Source of the DNA: Nocardia panacis
Lineage (GTDB): Bacteria; Actinomycetota; Actinomycetes; Mycobacteriales; Mycobacteriaceae
Direction of reading: 5' to 3'
DNA length: 64,000 bases
Assembly (NCBI RefSeq): GCF_003598715.1
Contig: NZ_QZFU01000055.1
Span: 186,001 to 250,000, forward strand
The translations under genes and the position numbers were made by a program. The notes under the pieces are model-generated. The model was not told the origin of the DNA, made no database searches, and was given only the letters and a program-made list of their open reading frames with translations. Shown here piece by piece: positions 1 to 8,945 of this stretch (position 1 is its first letter; each line of letters opens with the position of its first letter).

Positions 1-227
1 AATCCTCCCCCGAGGCATACGAGAGATTGATCCTCGATGTGCTGCTCGGGGAGCCGTCGCTGTTCCCGGTCAACGCGGAGGTCGAATTGTCCTGGCGCAT
101 CCTGGATCCGGTGCTCGACCGCTGGGCCGCCGATGGCAAACCCGAACAGTACGAGTCCGGGACCTGGGGTCCGGCCTCGGCCGATGAGATGCTCGCCCGC
201 ACCGGGCGGGAATGGCGGCGGCCATGA
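1..227 (+). CDS. zwf: Glucose-6-phosphate dehydrogenase, C-terminal end (partial)
   Basis: The frame is open from the left edge and stops at 225-227. It encodes about 74 residues typical of the C-terminus of glucose-6-phosphate dehydrogenase, with the segment LILDVLLGE, then LFPVNAEVELSW and a final Tyr-Glu-x-Gly-Thr-Trp-Gly-Pro stretch. The full enzyme oxidises glucose 6-phosphate to 6-phosphogluconolactone with NADP reduction. The TGA overlaps the ATG of the next gene in an ATGA arrangement, so zwf and opcA are translationally coupled. The assignment rests on the C-terminal pattern and on opcA and pgl following directly, the usual actinobacterial order. The 5' part lies outside the window. 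Confidence 0.93.
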   Translation, partial: SSPEAYERLILDVLLGEPSLFPVNAEVELSWRILDPVLDRWAADGKPEQYESGTWGPASADEMLARTGREWRRP

Positions 228-1132
228 TCGTCGATATGCCCGACACCGATACCGGTGAGGTCACCAAGCGACTGGTGCAGCTGCGGGAGAGCAACGGCGT
301 CATCACCATGGGCCGGGTGCTCACGCTGGTGGTGTGCACACTCGACAGCTCCGAGGCCGAGGACGCCATCGCCGCCGCCAATGACGCCAGCCGCGAACAT
401 CCGTGTCGCGTGGTCGTTTTGGCGCGCGGCGACCGCGAGGCCGCGACCCGGTTGGACGCGCAGATCCGGGTCGGCGGCGACGCGGGCGCGGCCGAGGTCA
501 TCGTGCTGCGCCTGCAAGGTGAGCTGATCAGCCACGAGAGCAGCGTGGTCATCCCGTTCCTGCTGCCCGACACACCGGTGGTGGCGTGGTGGCCGCGCGG
601 CGCACCGGAATTCCCGTCCAGGGATTCGGTCGGGCGGCTGGCCACCCGACGCATCACCGACGCCACCTTCGCGGCGGATCCGCAGTCCGCCATCAAGAAG
701 CGGCTCGCCTCCTATGCCAGCGGCGATACGGATCTGGCCTGGAGCCGGATCACCTATTGGCGCGCGCTGCTCGCCGCGGCCATCGATGAGCCGCCGCACG
801 AGCCGGTCGCCTCGGTGATCATCTCCGGTCTGCGCGAGGAACCCGCCCTGGATATCCTGGCCGGCTGGTGCGCGGCCCGGCTCGGCTGCCCGGTGGTGCG
901 GCGCACCGGTCCGCTGCGGGTGGAATTGCACCGCCCGAGTGTCTCGATTTCCCTCGAGCGTCCGCAGACCGGCCGCACCGCGACCCTCGCCCGGACCGGC
1001 GATCCCGATCAGCGCATCGCGCTGGCCCGCCGGGAGACCAACGAATGCCTCGCCGAGGAGTTGCGCAGGCTCGATCCGGACGAGATCTATGCCGAGGCGC
1101 TGGCGGGCATCGAGAAGGTGACCTATGAGTGA
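224..1132 (+). CDS. opcA: Glucose-6-phosphate dehydrogenase assembly protein OpcA
   Basis: This 302-residue protein carries the OpcA family pattern: an early TLVVCTLDS segment, a central PDTPVVAWWPRGAP motif (around residue 115) and a late EAL-x-GI-x-KV ending. OpcA binds G6PDH and is needed for its full or redox-controlled activity. An ATG also exists at 212, but the one at 224 forms an ATGA overlap with the zwf stop and gives the usual N-terminus. It sits between zwf and pgl, each overlapping its neighbour, so the three form one transcript for the oxidative pentose phosphate branch. Confidence 0.93.
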   Translation: MIVDMPDTDTGEVTKRLVQLRESNGVITMGRVLTLVVCTLDSSEAEDAIAAANDASREHPCRVVVLARGDREAATRLDAQIRVGGDAGAAEVIVLRLQGELISHESSVVIPFLLPDTPVVAWWPRGAPEFPSRDSVGRLATRRITDATFAADPQSAIKKRLASYASGDTDLAWSRITYWRALLAAAIDEPPHEPVASVIISGLREEPALDILAGWCAARLGCPVVRRTGPLRVELHRPSVSISLERPQTGRTATLARTGDPDQRIALARRETNECLAEELRRLDPDEIYAEALAGIEKVTYE

Positions 1133-1850
1133 CCATGAGATCTTCGCCGACACAGCGGCTTTGGTGGCCGCCGCGGCCGCCAGGTTCGTAGCGGTGGTCG
1201 AGGCCGCGCAGGCCGCGCGCGGGTCGGCGTCGGTAGTGCTGACCGGCGGCGGGACCGGAATCGGGCTGTTGGAATTGGTGCGCGCGCAGCCGGGCGCGAT
1301 CGACTGGTCGCGACTGGATGTGTTCTGGGGTGACGAGCGGTTCGTGCCCGCGGGCGATCCGGAACGCAATGAACTGCAGGCCCGGCAGGCCCTACTCGAT
1401 CACGTACCCGTCGATCCGGCGCGGGTGCGTGCCGTGGCGGCCTCCGACGGCGAATATCCGGACCCGGTCGAGGCGGCGGCCGAATATTCGGCGGCGGTGC
1501 ACGCGCACCTGGCCGAGCACGGCGCGTTCGACCTGCACCTGCTCGGTATGGGCGGTGAGGGGCATGTGAATTCGCTGTTCCCGCACACCGACGCGGTGCG
1601 GGAGGCGCACGAACTGGTGGTGGCGGTGACGGATTCGCCGAAACCGCCGCCGGTTCGGGTGACGCTCACCCTGCCCGGCGTGCGGCGGGCCAGGCATGTG
1701 GTGCTCGTGGTCGGTGGCGCGGCCAAGGCCGAGGCGGTCGCGGCGGCGCTCGATGGCGCCGAGCCGGTGGATATTCCGGCGGTGGGCGCGCTCGGATCGG
1801 AATCCACCACCTGGCTGCTCGATCAGGAAGCCGCCGCCCGGCTCAGCTGA
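1125..1850 (+). CDS. pgl: 6-phosphogluconolactonase
   Basis: The 241-residue protein matches the Pgl/DevB family: SVVLTGGGTGIGLL near residue 40, the active-site region VFWGDERFVP near residue 65, and LLGMGGEGHVNSLFP near residue 140. It hydrolyses 6-phosphogluconolactone made by the upstream dehydrogenase. The ATG overlaps the opcA stop by 8 bases. Length is normal for the family. No clear hairpin follows, and a 141-base gap separates it from the next gene on the same strand. Confidence 0.94.
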   Translation: MSDHEIFADTAALVAAAAARFVAVVEAAQAARGSASVVLTGGGTGIGLLELVRAQPGAIDWSRLDVFWGDERFVPAGDPERNELQARQALLDHVPVDPARVRAVAASDGEYPDPVEAAAEYSAAVHAHLAEHGAFDLHLLGMGGEGHVNSLFPHTDAVREAHELVVAVTDSPKPPPVRVTLTLPGVRRARHVVLVVGGAAKAEAVAAALDGAEPVDIPAVGALGSESTTWLLDQEAAARLS

Positions 1851-1991
1851 GATACTTCGGATTTCCCACCCGTTTCACACAAGATCACCGCGCGCGACGG
1901 GTATTTGCCGGTATTGTTCCGGAATACGCTGGCGGACTGAGTATTCGAGCCACGGGTATTCGAGCCCTGGCTCCTTGGCGGTGAGGGTGCC

Positions 1992-4145
1992 ATGACGGAA
2001 GAACTGGACGAGCGGTTCCGCACGGAGGTCTCGGCACTCGCCGCCGCGCCCACACGGTCGCTCAGCGCGACCGTCGCGGGCTACACCGGGGCGGAGCTGG
2101 TGGAGTTCTTCGAATCCCAGTCGGCCAGTAGGCGCCTGGATCTCGCGGCCCGGCGACTGGGCGCCGAGCGGCGCGGCTACTACAGCATCGGCTCCTGCGG
2201 ACATGAGGGCAACGCCGCGCTCGCCATGGCCCTGCGCCCCACCGATCCCGCACTGCTGCACTATCGTTCGGGCGCGTTCTTCGTGCAGCGGTGTCGGCGG
2301 ATCGCCGGACTCGATCCGATTCGGGATGTGCTGCTCGGGGTGGTCGCGGCCGCCGCCGACCCCATCTCCGGCGGCAGGCACAAGGTCTTCGGCAGCAAAC
2401 CGGCGAGCATCATCCCGATGACCTCCACCATCGCCTCGCATCTGCCGCGCGCGGTCGGACTCGCCTTCGGCATCGAACGCGCGGCGCGGCAGGGGATCGC
2501 GAGCGAATGGCCGTCGGATTCGGTGGTGCTGTGCAGTTTCGGCGACGCGTCGGCGAATCATTCGACGGCGGTCGGCGCGATCAATGCCGCGATTCACACC
2601 GCGCACCAGGGAGTTCCGCTGCCGCTGCTGTTCGTGTGCGAGGACAACGGGATCGGGATCAGTGTGCCCACCCCGCCGGACTGGATCGAGATCGCCTATG
2701 GTCGGCGGCCGGGGCTGCGGTATTTCACGGCCGACGGGTGTGATCCCCTTGCCGCGCTGACGGTCTCCGCGCAGGCGGCCGAGTGGGTACGGGTCAATCG
2801 CAAGCCCGCGTTTCTGCGACTGCGCACGGTCCGGCTGCTGGGTCATGCCGGGTCGGATGTCGAAGCGGCGTATCGGCGGCCCGCAGATATCGCGTCGGAT
2901 TTGGGACGCGATCCGCTGCTCGCCACCGCGCGCCTGCTCGTCACGTCGGGGTATTTGCGGCCCGAGCAGGTCATCGACCGGTACGACGCGATCGGGCGAC
3001 GTGTCGCGGAAACGGCCGAATCGGTGTGCCTCGAACCGAAATTGGTCTCGGCTGCCGCCGTACTGGCGCCGCTCGCCCCGGCGCACCCGGACGCTGTTCG
3101 TGCGGAGGTGCGGCGCACCGCGGCCCGGTCGGTAGACCTTCCGGTGACACTGGCGCAGGCGATCAATCAGACCCTCGCGGATCTGCTTGCCCGCGACCGC
3201 GACATCCTGGTGTTCGGCGAGGATGTCGGTCGAAAGGGCGGCGTCTACGGGGTGACCAAGGGGCTGCGCAAAACCTTCGGCGCGCGCAGGGTTTTCGACA
3301 CCCTCCTCGATGAGCAGAGCGTGCTCGGCACGGCATTGGGGACGGCACTGGCCGGATTCGTGCCGATTCCGGAGATCCAGTATCTGGCCTACGTCCACAA
3401 TGCCGCCGACCAGATTCGCGGTGAGGCGGCGACGCTGCAATTCTTCGCCGCCGGGCGGTATCGCAATCCGATGGTGGTGCGGATCGCGGGCCTGGCCTAT
3501 CAGAAGGGGTTCGGCGGGCACTTCCACAATGACAATTCCGTTGCGGCCCTGCGGGATATCCCCGGCCTGGTGCTGGCCGCGCCTGCCCGCGCCGATGACG
3601 CGGCGGCCATGTTGCGGACCTGTGTGGCGACGGCGCGGGTGGACGGGCGGGTATGCGTATTCCTGGAGCCGATCGCGCTCTATCACACCCGCGACCTGTA
3701 CGCGGCGGGTGACGAGGCTTGGCTCGCACCCGATTCCGGCGCGCATATCCCCATCGGCAGTGCTCGCTGCTATGGCGACGGAGCGGATTTGACGCTGGTC
3801 ACCTTCGCCAACGGTGTGCCCATGAGTCTGCGGGTGGCGGCGCGGCTGGCCGAGCGCGGTATTCGGGCGCGGGTGCTCGACCTGCGCTGGCTGTCCCCGC
3901 TGCCGGTCGAGGATCTGGTGCGCCATGCCGTCGCCACCGGGCGGGTGCTCGTTGTCGATGAGACCCGGCGCAGCGGCGGTGTCAGCGAATCCGTGTGCGC
4001 CGCACTGCTGGATGCCGGGTTCGCGGGTCGTCTCGCGCGGGTCGCGAGTGCGGACAGTTTCGTGCCGCTGGGTCCGGCCGCCGATACCGTGCTGTTGGAC
4101 GAGGCTGAGATCGAGGCTGCCGCCGACAAGCTGCTCGCCGGCTGA
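1992..4145 (+). CDS. Fused alpha/beta E1 component of a 2-oxoacid dehydrogenase-type complex
   Basis: A 717-residue single chain joins what are usually two E1 subunits. Residues 1 to about 340 resemble the alpha subunit, with the thiamine-diphosphate stretch GDASANHST ... EDNGIGIS around 184-220. Residues about 380-717 resemble the beta subunit (LVFGEDVGRKGGVYGVT, then FVPIPEIQY, then VVDETRRSGGVSE). Such enzymes decarboxylate pyruvate, branched-chain 2-oxoacids or acetoin and pass the acyl group to a lipoyl E2. No E2, E3 or lipoylation gene lies in the window, so the partner and substrate cannot be read here. The start is an ATG after a GGTGAGGGTG stretch. Family is clear, substrate unknown. 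Confidence 0.85.
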   Translation: MTEELDERFRTEVSALAAAPTRSLSATVAGYTGAELVEFFESQSASRRLDLAARRLGAERRGYYSIGSCGHEGNAALAMALRPTDPALLHYRSGAFFVQRCRRIAGLDPIRDVLLGVVAAAADPISGGRHKVFGSKPASIIPMTSTIASHLPRAVGLAFGIERAARQGIASEWPSDSVVLCSFGDASANHSTAVGAINAAIHTAHQGVPLPLLFVCEDNGIGISVPTPPDWIEIAYGRRPGLRYFTADGCDPLAALTVSAQAAEWVRVNRKPAFLRLRTVRLLGHAGSDVEAAYRRPADIASDLGRDPLLATARLLVTSGYLRPEQVIDRYDAIGRRVAETAESVCLEPKLVSAAAVLAPLAPAHPDAVRAEVRRTAARSVDLPVTLAQAINQTLADLLARDRDILVFGEDVGRKGGVYGVTKGLRKTFGARRVFDTLLDEQSVLGTALGTALAGFVPIPEIQYLAYVHNAADQIRGEAATLQFFAAGRYRNPMVVRIAGLAYQKGFGGHFHNDNSVAALRDIPGLVLAAPARADDAAAMLRTCVATARVDGRVCVFLEPIALYHTRDLYAAGDEAWLAPDSGAHIPIGSARCYGDGADLTLVTFANGVPMSLRVAARLAERGIRARVLDLRWLSPLPVEDLVRHAVATGRVLVVDETRRSGGVSESVCAALLDAGFAGRLARVASADSFVPLGPAADTVLLDEAEIEAAADKLLAG

Positions 4146-4236
4146 GGGGGCCGGCCCTCCTACCTGCGCTCCGGCCGCGAGTCTTGCAAAGCGTGTAGTG
4201 TAGATCGGTTCGGCCGATGAACATGTGGAGGCTGCG

Positions 4237-4965
4237 GTGCAGGTCGGGGATGTGCTCATCAGACGCGAGGATTCCGGCGAATGGTCGGTGGTCAAGGTTC
4301 TCGCGGTGGACTCCTGGCCCGATGGAGCACCCCTGCTGCACTGTCTGATGTACCGGGCCACCGCCGAACCGCCGACCCCCGCCACGGTGCCCTCGCTGGA
4401 GGTGCTCGCCTATCACGCGCCCCTGCGCCCCACCGCATTTCGCGGCGACTGGTCGGTCCTCGGCTCCTCGCCCGTCATCCAGGGCGACCTGATCGGCTTC
4501 CACGAATATCTCAAGCGCGTCGACTTCCAGCGCTATCTGGAGGCCACGGGCCAGGATCTGGAAACGGTGCTGACCCGTGCCAATTCACACTACGCGGCGG
4601 GTGGCGAACTGACCCTGCTGCGCCGCTACCGCGAGGCCATCGACGAATACACCAGGGCCACCGACCTTTTCCCGCTATTCCACGAGGCCATCGACCGACG
4701 CGGCTTCAACTACATGCACCTGGGTGACTATCGGCGCGCCCTCGACGATTTCGACCATTCGCTGCACCTCAATCCGGATGGTGAAGCCGCCTGGTTCGCC
4801 AGCGGCGAATGTCTGTTGCGGCTGGGCGATCTGGCGGAGGCGGAGGAGGTGTTCGCGACGGGTGCGCTGGATTCGACCCAGTACCGCGACCGGCACGAAC
4901 AGTATCTGGCGCGGGTCAGGGAGTTGCGCGCCGAGCAGTCGCCGCCGACCGCTCCGTGCGCGTGA
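4237..4965 (+). CDS. TPR-repeat protein with an uncharacterised N-terminal domain
   Basis: The product is 242 residues. Residues about 1-100 form a domain I do not recognise (VGDVLIRREDSGEWSVVKVL, then LRPTAFRGDW), rich in Trp and Tyr. Residues about 115-230 carry tetratricopeptide-like helix pairs: YREAIDEYTRATDLFP, YRRALDDFDHSLHLNP and LAEAEEVFATGAL. It is probably a cytosolic protein-protein interaction module. I chose the GTG at 4237 because GGAG lies six bases upstream; a GTG at 4225 would add four residues. The 3' end overlaps the convergent hydrolase gene by 50 bases. Confidence 0.75.
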   Translation: MQVGDVLIRREDSGEWSVVKVLAVDSWPDGAPLLHCLMYRATAEPPTPATVPSLEVLAYHAPLRPTAFRGDWSVLGSSPVIQGDLIGFHEYLKRVDFQRYLEATGQDLETVLTRANSHYAAGGELTLLRRYREAIDEYTRATDLFPLFHEAIDRRGFNYMHLGDYRRALDDFDHSLHLNPDGEAAWFASGECLLRLGDLAEAEEVFATGALDSTQYRDRHEQYLARVRELRAEQSPPTAPCA

Positions 4966-5920
4966 GTGCGCCGAGATGGGCTAGCAGCAAGCCGTTTACT
5001 TGATCGGTGCGTTCCAATTGTACGAGGTGGCCCGCGCGCGCGATCCTGGTCACCGCGCGCAGGTCGGTGACGTGGGTGCGCAGGGTGGTCAATGGATCTC
5101 GGCCGCTGAAGCCCGCCATATCCAGATCGCGGGCGCCGTAGAGGAAGAAGGTGGGTGTCGCGACCGTCGCGGGCAGTCCGGCGCTCGACTCCCAGTTGCG
5201 GTCGATGGCGCGATACCAGTTGAGTCCGCCGGTGAATCCGGTGCGCACGAATTCTGCGGCCAGCGTGTCGAATTCGGTCTTGGCGAGCCACGGCCACGGC
5301 AGCGGGGGCGCGGTGGGCAGCACGTCGAGGTAGCCGTTGCCTTCGGGCGGGAAGCGCCAGATGTCGAAATAGTCGTAGTCGGCGCTCAGCGCGTAGTAGA
5401 GGCGGGCCAGGAAATCCCTGGGCCGATCAGCCAATTCGGCATCGGCCGGTCCCGGTCGCTGGAAATAGTCCAGATGCAGGAAGTGCCTGCGCGCGGCCAT
5501 GGCCCACAATTCGCTCGGTTTGCGGGTGGTGCGGGGCGCGTAGGGGTTGTTGAGCACGATGAGCGCGCGGATCCGCTCCGGCGCCCGCCGCGCCAGCTCC
5601 CACAGCAGTGCCGCACCGAAGTCCAGTCCCACGAAAACCGCGCGCTCGGCGCCGATTTCGTCGAGTAGGCCCAGCAGGTCGGCACCGGCCTCGACATTGG
5701 TGTAGGCCGCAGGGTCCTCGGGGGCGTCGCTGCGACCGTAGCCGCGCATATCCGGGGCGATGGCCCGATATCCGGCGGCCGCCACCGCGGCCATTTGCCG
5801 ATGCCAGATGTACCAGGTGTGCGGGAAGCCGTGGCAGAACACCACCGGATCGCCGGCACCCTGCTGGGCGACATGCAGTCGAATGCCATTGGTTCGCACG
5901 AATCCGGTGCTCAGCCGCAC
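4916..5920 (-). CDS. Alpha/beta hydrolase, epoxide-hydrolase-like
   Basis: This 334-residue protein has the alpha/beta hydrolase layout: the oxyanion motif FCHGFPHTWYIW, then PDMRGYGRSDAP, a nucleophile elbow VFVGLDFGAALLW, and a late catalytic His in ARAGHLVQLE. The elbow carries Asp instead of Ser, as in epoxide hydrolases and haloalkane dehalogenases. HGFP and RGYG favour the epoxide hydrolase side. The start is the GTG at 5920, preceded by GGGGAGG with a five-base gap; a longer frame to 6055 has no such signal. The last 50 bases overlap the convergent TPR gene. Substrate unknown. Confidence 0.82.
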   Translation of the reverse strand: MRLSTGFVRTNGIRLHVAQQGAGDPVVFCHGFPHTWYIWHRQMAAVAAAGYRAIAPDMRGYGRSDAPEDPAAYTNVEAGADLLGLLDEIGAERAVFVGLDFGAALLWELARRAPERIRALIVLNNPYAPRTTRKPSELWAMAARRHFLHLDYFQRPGPADAELADRPRDFLARLYYALSADYDYFDIWRFPPEGNGYLDVLPTAPPLPWPWLAKTEFDTLAAEFVRTGFTGGLNWYRAIDRNWESSAGLPATVATPTFFLYGARDLDMAGFSGRDPLTTLRTHVTDLRAVTRIARAGHLVQLERTDQVNGLLLAHLGALTRTERSAATARRATP

Positions 5921-5988
5921 GGCCGCCTCCCCAGTCACTGGAACACGTCCGAGTGTACGTGCGCGGCCCGCTCCTCGCCGGACAGCAC

Positions 5989-6018
5989 AAAACGGCCGGA
6001 CCACACGGGGTCCGGCCG
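5989..6018 (-). terminator. Intrinsic terminator after secG
   Basis: A perfect 10-base inverted repeat (CGGCCGGACC / GGTCCGGCCG, 5993-6002 and 6009-6018) with a six-base loop is followed, reading on the minus strand, by TTTTGTG. It lies just past the secG stop and before the hydrolase gene, so it should separate the two. Confidence 0.75.
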
Positions 6019-6056
6019 AAATGCCTGGCGCGCCGGGTGCTTCCCGGCGGATCAAT

Positions 6057-6290
6057 TCAGGAGAACTTGATTTCCAGCCCGATGCCCAGAATCGAGATGA
6101 CCCAGATCAGGCCGGTGAAGATGGTGATCCGGTCCAGGTTCTTCTCCACCACGGTGGAGCCGGACAGGCTCGACTGCACGCCGCCGCCGAACAGGCTGGA
6201 CAGACCCCCACCCTTGGCCCGGTGCAACAGCACCAGCAACACCAGCAGCACGCTCGTGATGATCAGGAGGATATCCAGGAACATCTTCAT
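6057..6290 (-). CDS. secG: Preprotein translocase subunit SecG
   Basis: The 77-residue protein has two hydrophobic segments (about residues 2-20 and 55-73) separated by the SecG signature HRAKGGGLSSLFGGG. SecG joins SecY and SecE in the membrane channel that exports unfolded proteins. Two ATG codons, 6290 and 6284, could start it; I took the first. No strong ribosome binding site precedes either. In mycobacteria secG also lies downstream of the glycolytic gap-pgk-tpiA genes; here several transporters and a lipoprotein gene come between. Confidence 0.93.
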   Translation of the reverse strand: MKMFLDILLIITSVLLVLLVLLHRAKGGGLSSLFGGGVQSSLSGSTVVEKNLDRITIFTGLIWVISILGIGLEIKFS

Positions 6291-6374
6291 GCGGGCCAGT
6301 CTAGGCGGGGCGCGGTTTGTCTCCACAGCCGGGCAGTCCTGTTCCCGGCCCGAACACACAGCCGGGCGGTCCCG

Positions 6375-7967
6375 TCAGTGGGCGTCCACGGCCACCAGGT
6401 GGATCTGCGGCTCTCCGGTGGCGAATTCGGCCACACCCTGCTCGAACTGCTGATCCTGCGCGGTCAATCGGATCTGGTGCTGATGCATGTGCTCGGCCCA
6501 GGAACGCACCACGAACGCCTCGATATAGCGGTCCACCTCGCCGACATCACGGTAGAGCCGCCACTCCATCGCACCGGTCCGCTGCATCGAGCGACCCACC
6601 TTGGCCATGGCGGCGAGGAATTCCTCCAGTTTCGGCTCCGGCACGTCGTAGCGGCGCAGCACCAGGACCGGACCGTCGGTGGGATCGGGTTCGACCACCA
6701 GTTCCGGATCAGGCCAGAAGGCGGTGGGCGTCAGGTCGACCTGTTCGGCATTGTGCCGGATCGGCAACCACAGCGTGCTCAGCGCGCAGCCCGCGAGCAG
6801 CGCCGCCGCCGCCAGCAAAGCCGCCTCCGGTCCGAACGCGCCGGCCACCAGACCCCAGATCAGCGACCCGATCGCCTGACCGGCCATGAACACCAGCAGG
6901 TACACCGACATGCCGCGCGCCCGCACCCACGCGGGCAGCAGCAGCTGCATGGTCGAATTCAGCGTGGACATCGACAGCATCCACGCCAGACCCGCGCCGA
7001 CCAGCAGTATCAGCACCAGCGCGACACTGTGCGACAGCGCCGCGCCCGCGCACGCCGCGCCGAACAGCACCGCCGCCAGCGCCAGCCGCTGGGTGGGGGT
7101 CAGCAGCACCCTGACCCTGGACAGGCTCAACGCGCCGACGACCGCGCCGACGCCGAGGGCGCCCAGCAGCACGCCGTAGCCGGAGGAGTTCAGTCCGAGC
7201 CGGTCGCGGGCGATGACCGGGAGCAGCGCCCAGATGGCGCTACCGGGCAGCACGAACAGGATGCTGCGGTAGAGCACCTTCCGAATCGACGGCGCGGACC
7301 GGACGAACCGGGTGCCCGCCTGCACCGCCGCCAGTGGTCGTTCACTGGGCAATTTCTGTGTGCGCGCCGGTCGACGCCAGATCGCCAGCACCGCGACGAT
7401 CCCGGTGAACGACAGCGCGTTGAGCGCGAATACCACCGTCGGCCCGAACAGCGACACCAGTACACCGGCCAGCGCAGGCCCCAGCGCCCGCCCGATATTG
7501 AAGTTCATGCTGCCCAGCGCCGCGGCGGCCGGAATCTGTTCGCGCGACACCAGATCCGGTTGCAGGGCCTGCCAGGCGGGCGCGGTGAGCGCCTGCCCGC
7601 AGCCGAGCAGGAACAGCAGGATCAGCAGCACCGACGGGGTGAGATGCCCCGAGGCGGTGAAGACCGCGAGCACCACGGCCAGCACCGCCATCGCGGACTG
7701 CGCGGTGAGCAGCAGCCTGCGCCGATCCACCAGGTCGGCGATGACACCGGACGGTATCGCCAACAGCATGACCGGCAGCGTGAGCGCCGTCTGCACGAAC
7801 GACACCAGTGCCGCCGCGTTCGGCTCATCGACCAGGATCCACTGCGCGCCGACGGTCTGCATCCAGGTGCCCAGGTTGGAGACCAACTGCGCGATCCACA
7901 GCGCCCGGTAAACCTTGGATCGCAACGGCGCCCAAGTGGATGTGCTCGGGGCCGTCGCGGTGCTCAT
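6375..7967 (-). CDS. MFS exporter with a fused C-terminal monooxygenase-like domain
   Basis: The 530-residue protein has about 12 membrane segments over residues 1-400. It begins with RALWIAQLVSNLGTWMQTVGAQW and has the loop DLVDRRRLLL, the pattern of the MFS_3 (EntS-like) subfamily. The last roughly 110 residues are soluble and resemble the dimeric ABM/antibiotic biosynthesis monooxygenase fold (VLVLRRYDVP ... EWRLYRDV ... YIEAFVV). This two-part layout recurs in actinobacterial homologues. The ATG at 7967 gives a normal N-terminus; 19 more residues are possible. Substrate is unknown; siderophore or drug efflux are the usual guesses. Confidence 0.82.
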   Translation of the reverse strand: MSTATAPSTSTWAPLRSKVYRALWIAQLVSNLGTWMQTVGAQWILVDEPNAAALVSFVQTALTLPVMLLAIPSGVIADLVDRRRLLLTAQSAMAVLAVVLAVFTASGHLTPSVLLILLFLLGCGQALTAPAWQALQPDLVSREQIPAAAALGSMNFNIGRALGPALAGVLVSLFGPTVVFALNALSFTGIVAVLAIWRRPARTQKLPSERPLAAVQAGTRFVRSAPSIRKVLYRSILFVLPGSAIWALLPVIARDRLGLNSSGYGVLLGALGVGAVVGALSLSRVRVLLTPTQRLALAAVLFGAACAGAALSHSVALVLILLVGAGLAWMLSMSTLNSTMQLLLPAWVRARGMSVYLLVFMAGQAIGSLIWGLVAGAFGPEAALLAAAALLAGCALSTLWLPIRHNAEQVDLTPTAFWPDPELVVEPDPTDGPVLVLRRYDVPEPKLEEFLAAMAKVGRSMQRTGAMEWRLYRDVGEVDRYIEAFVVRSWAEHMHQHQIRLTAQDQQFEQGVAEFATGEPQIHLVAVDAH

Positions 7968-8060
7968 TACCACGAGCTTACTGTGGGCACTCCAGTCATC
8001 CGATGTTTCAGTTGGCCATCTCACGCGGCAGCGGGCCTGCCGCGGCGTCGCGGCGCGACA

Positions 8061-8945
8061 CTATTTCGCGCGCGCCGCGAGCAGCAGAGCCAGAACCAGC
8101 AGACCCGCGCCGACGAGGCCGGCCGGGGTGAGGCGTTCGCCGAGGACGATCGCGGCGAGGATCGCGCCGGTAAGGGGTTCGAGCAGGGCCATGACGGCGG
8201 CGATACCCGAGCCCGCGGCGGGCAGGCCCTTGAAGTAGCAGGTGTAGGCGGCCGCGGTGGGGATGAGGCCGAGTGCCAGCAGCAGGATGAGGGATTCGAC
8301 CGTCACCGCGAAGGTGGGTGCGGTGGCGGCGGCGAACGGCAGCAGCAGCAATGCGCCGCCGGAGAAGCCGAAAGCCGTGGTGGCCATGGGATCGAGACCG
8401 GCCACCGGTTTCGCGCCGACGACGGTCATGGTGGCGAATCCCGCCGCCGCCGCGACGGCGAGCGCGACACCGAGCAGCATGCTCCCCGACGCGTGGGACG
8501 GGACACCGACGAGCAGGGCCAAGCCGCACACGGCGAGGCCGATGGTCGTGACGCGGTCGCGATCCAGTGCGCGGCGGCCCGTCAGATGGTCCAGTAGCGC
8601 GACGATGACCGGTGACGTGCCGATGGTGGTCAGGGTCGCGACGCTCACCGAGGAGGCGGCGACCGCGCCGAAATAGGTCATCTGAAACCAGGCGGCGAGG
8701 CAGGCGACGACACCTATTCTGCGCCAGGCCAGGGGATTTCGCGGCAGCGGCCGTCGCGTGACCGCCAGCGCGGCGAGCAGCAGCAGACCACCGACGCCGA
8801 GGCGGCAGGCGGCCACCGCGATCGGGGACAGTTCGGTGGCGCGACCGAGCAGGCTGCCGAGCAGACCGCCGAAACCCCAGAGGGTCGCGCCGAGGACGAG
8901 GAAGATCAGCCCGGAACGCCGGGCCGTGGGCAGTGCGGTGGACAT
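8061..8945 (-). CDS. EamA/DMT-family transporter
   Basis: The 294-residue protein is almost wholly hydrophobic, with about ten membrane segments in two EamA repeats. Repeat one starts LIFLVLGATLWGFGGLLG; repeat two ends YTCYFKGLPAAGSGIAAVMALLEP, a typical second-repeat motif. Such proteins export amino acids or other small metabolites. The ATG at 8945 was chosen because upstream residues are not conserved-looking. It is read away from the next gene, leaving a 352-base divergent region. Substrate cannot be inferred. Confidence 0.85.
   Translation of the reverse strand: MSTALPTARRSGLIFLVLGATLWGFGGLLGSLLGRATELSPIAVAACRLGVGGLLLLAALAVTRRPLPRNPLAWRRIGVVACLAAWFQMTYFGAVAASSVSVATLTTIGTSPVIVALLDHLTGRRALDRDRVTTIGLAVCGLALLVGVPSHASGSMLLGVALAVAAAAGFATMTVVGAKPVAGLDPMATTAFGFSGGALLLLPFAAATAPTFAVTVESLILLLALGLIPTAAAYTCYFKGLPAAGSGIAAVMALLEPLTGAILAAIVLGERLTPAGLVGAGLLVLALLLAARAK

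Noticed and set aside
1875..4385. A long antisense frame over the fused E1 gene, with similar ones at 5760-8597, 10025-12172 and 18404-21145
   Set aside because: Each spans two or more well-supported genes on the other strand and has no domain or start signal. They arise from lack of stop codons at high GC.
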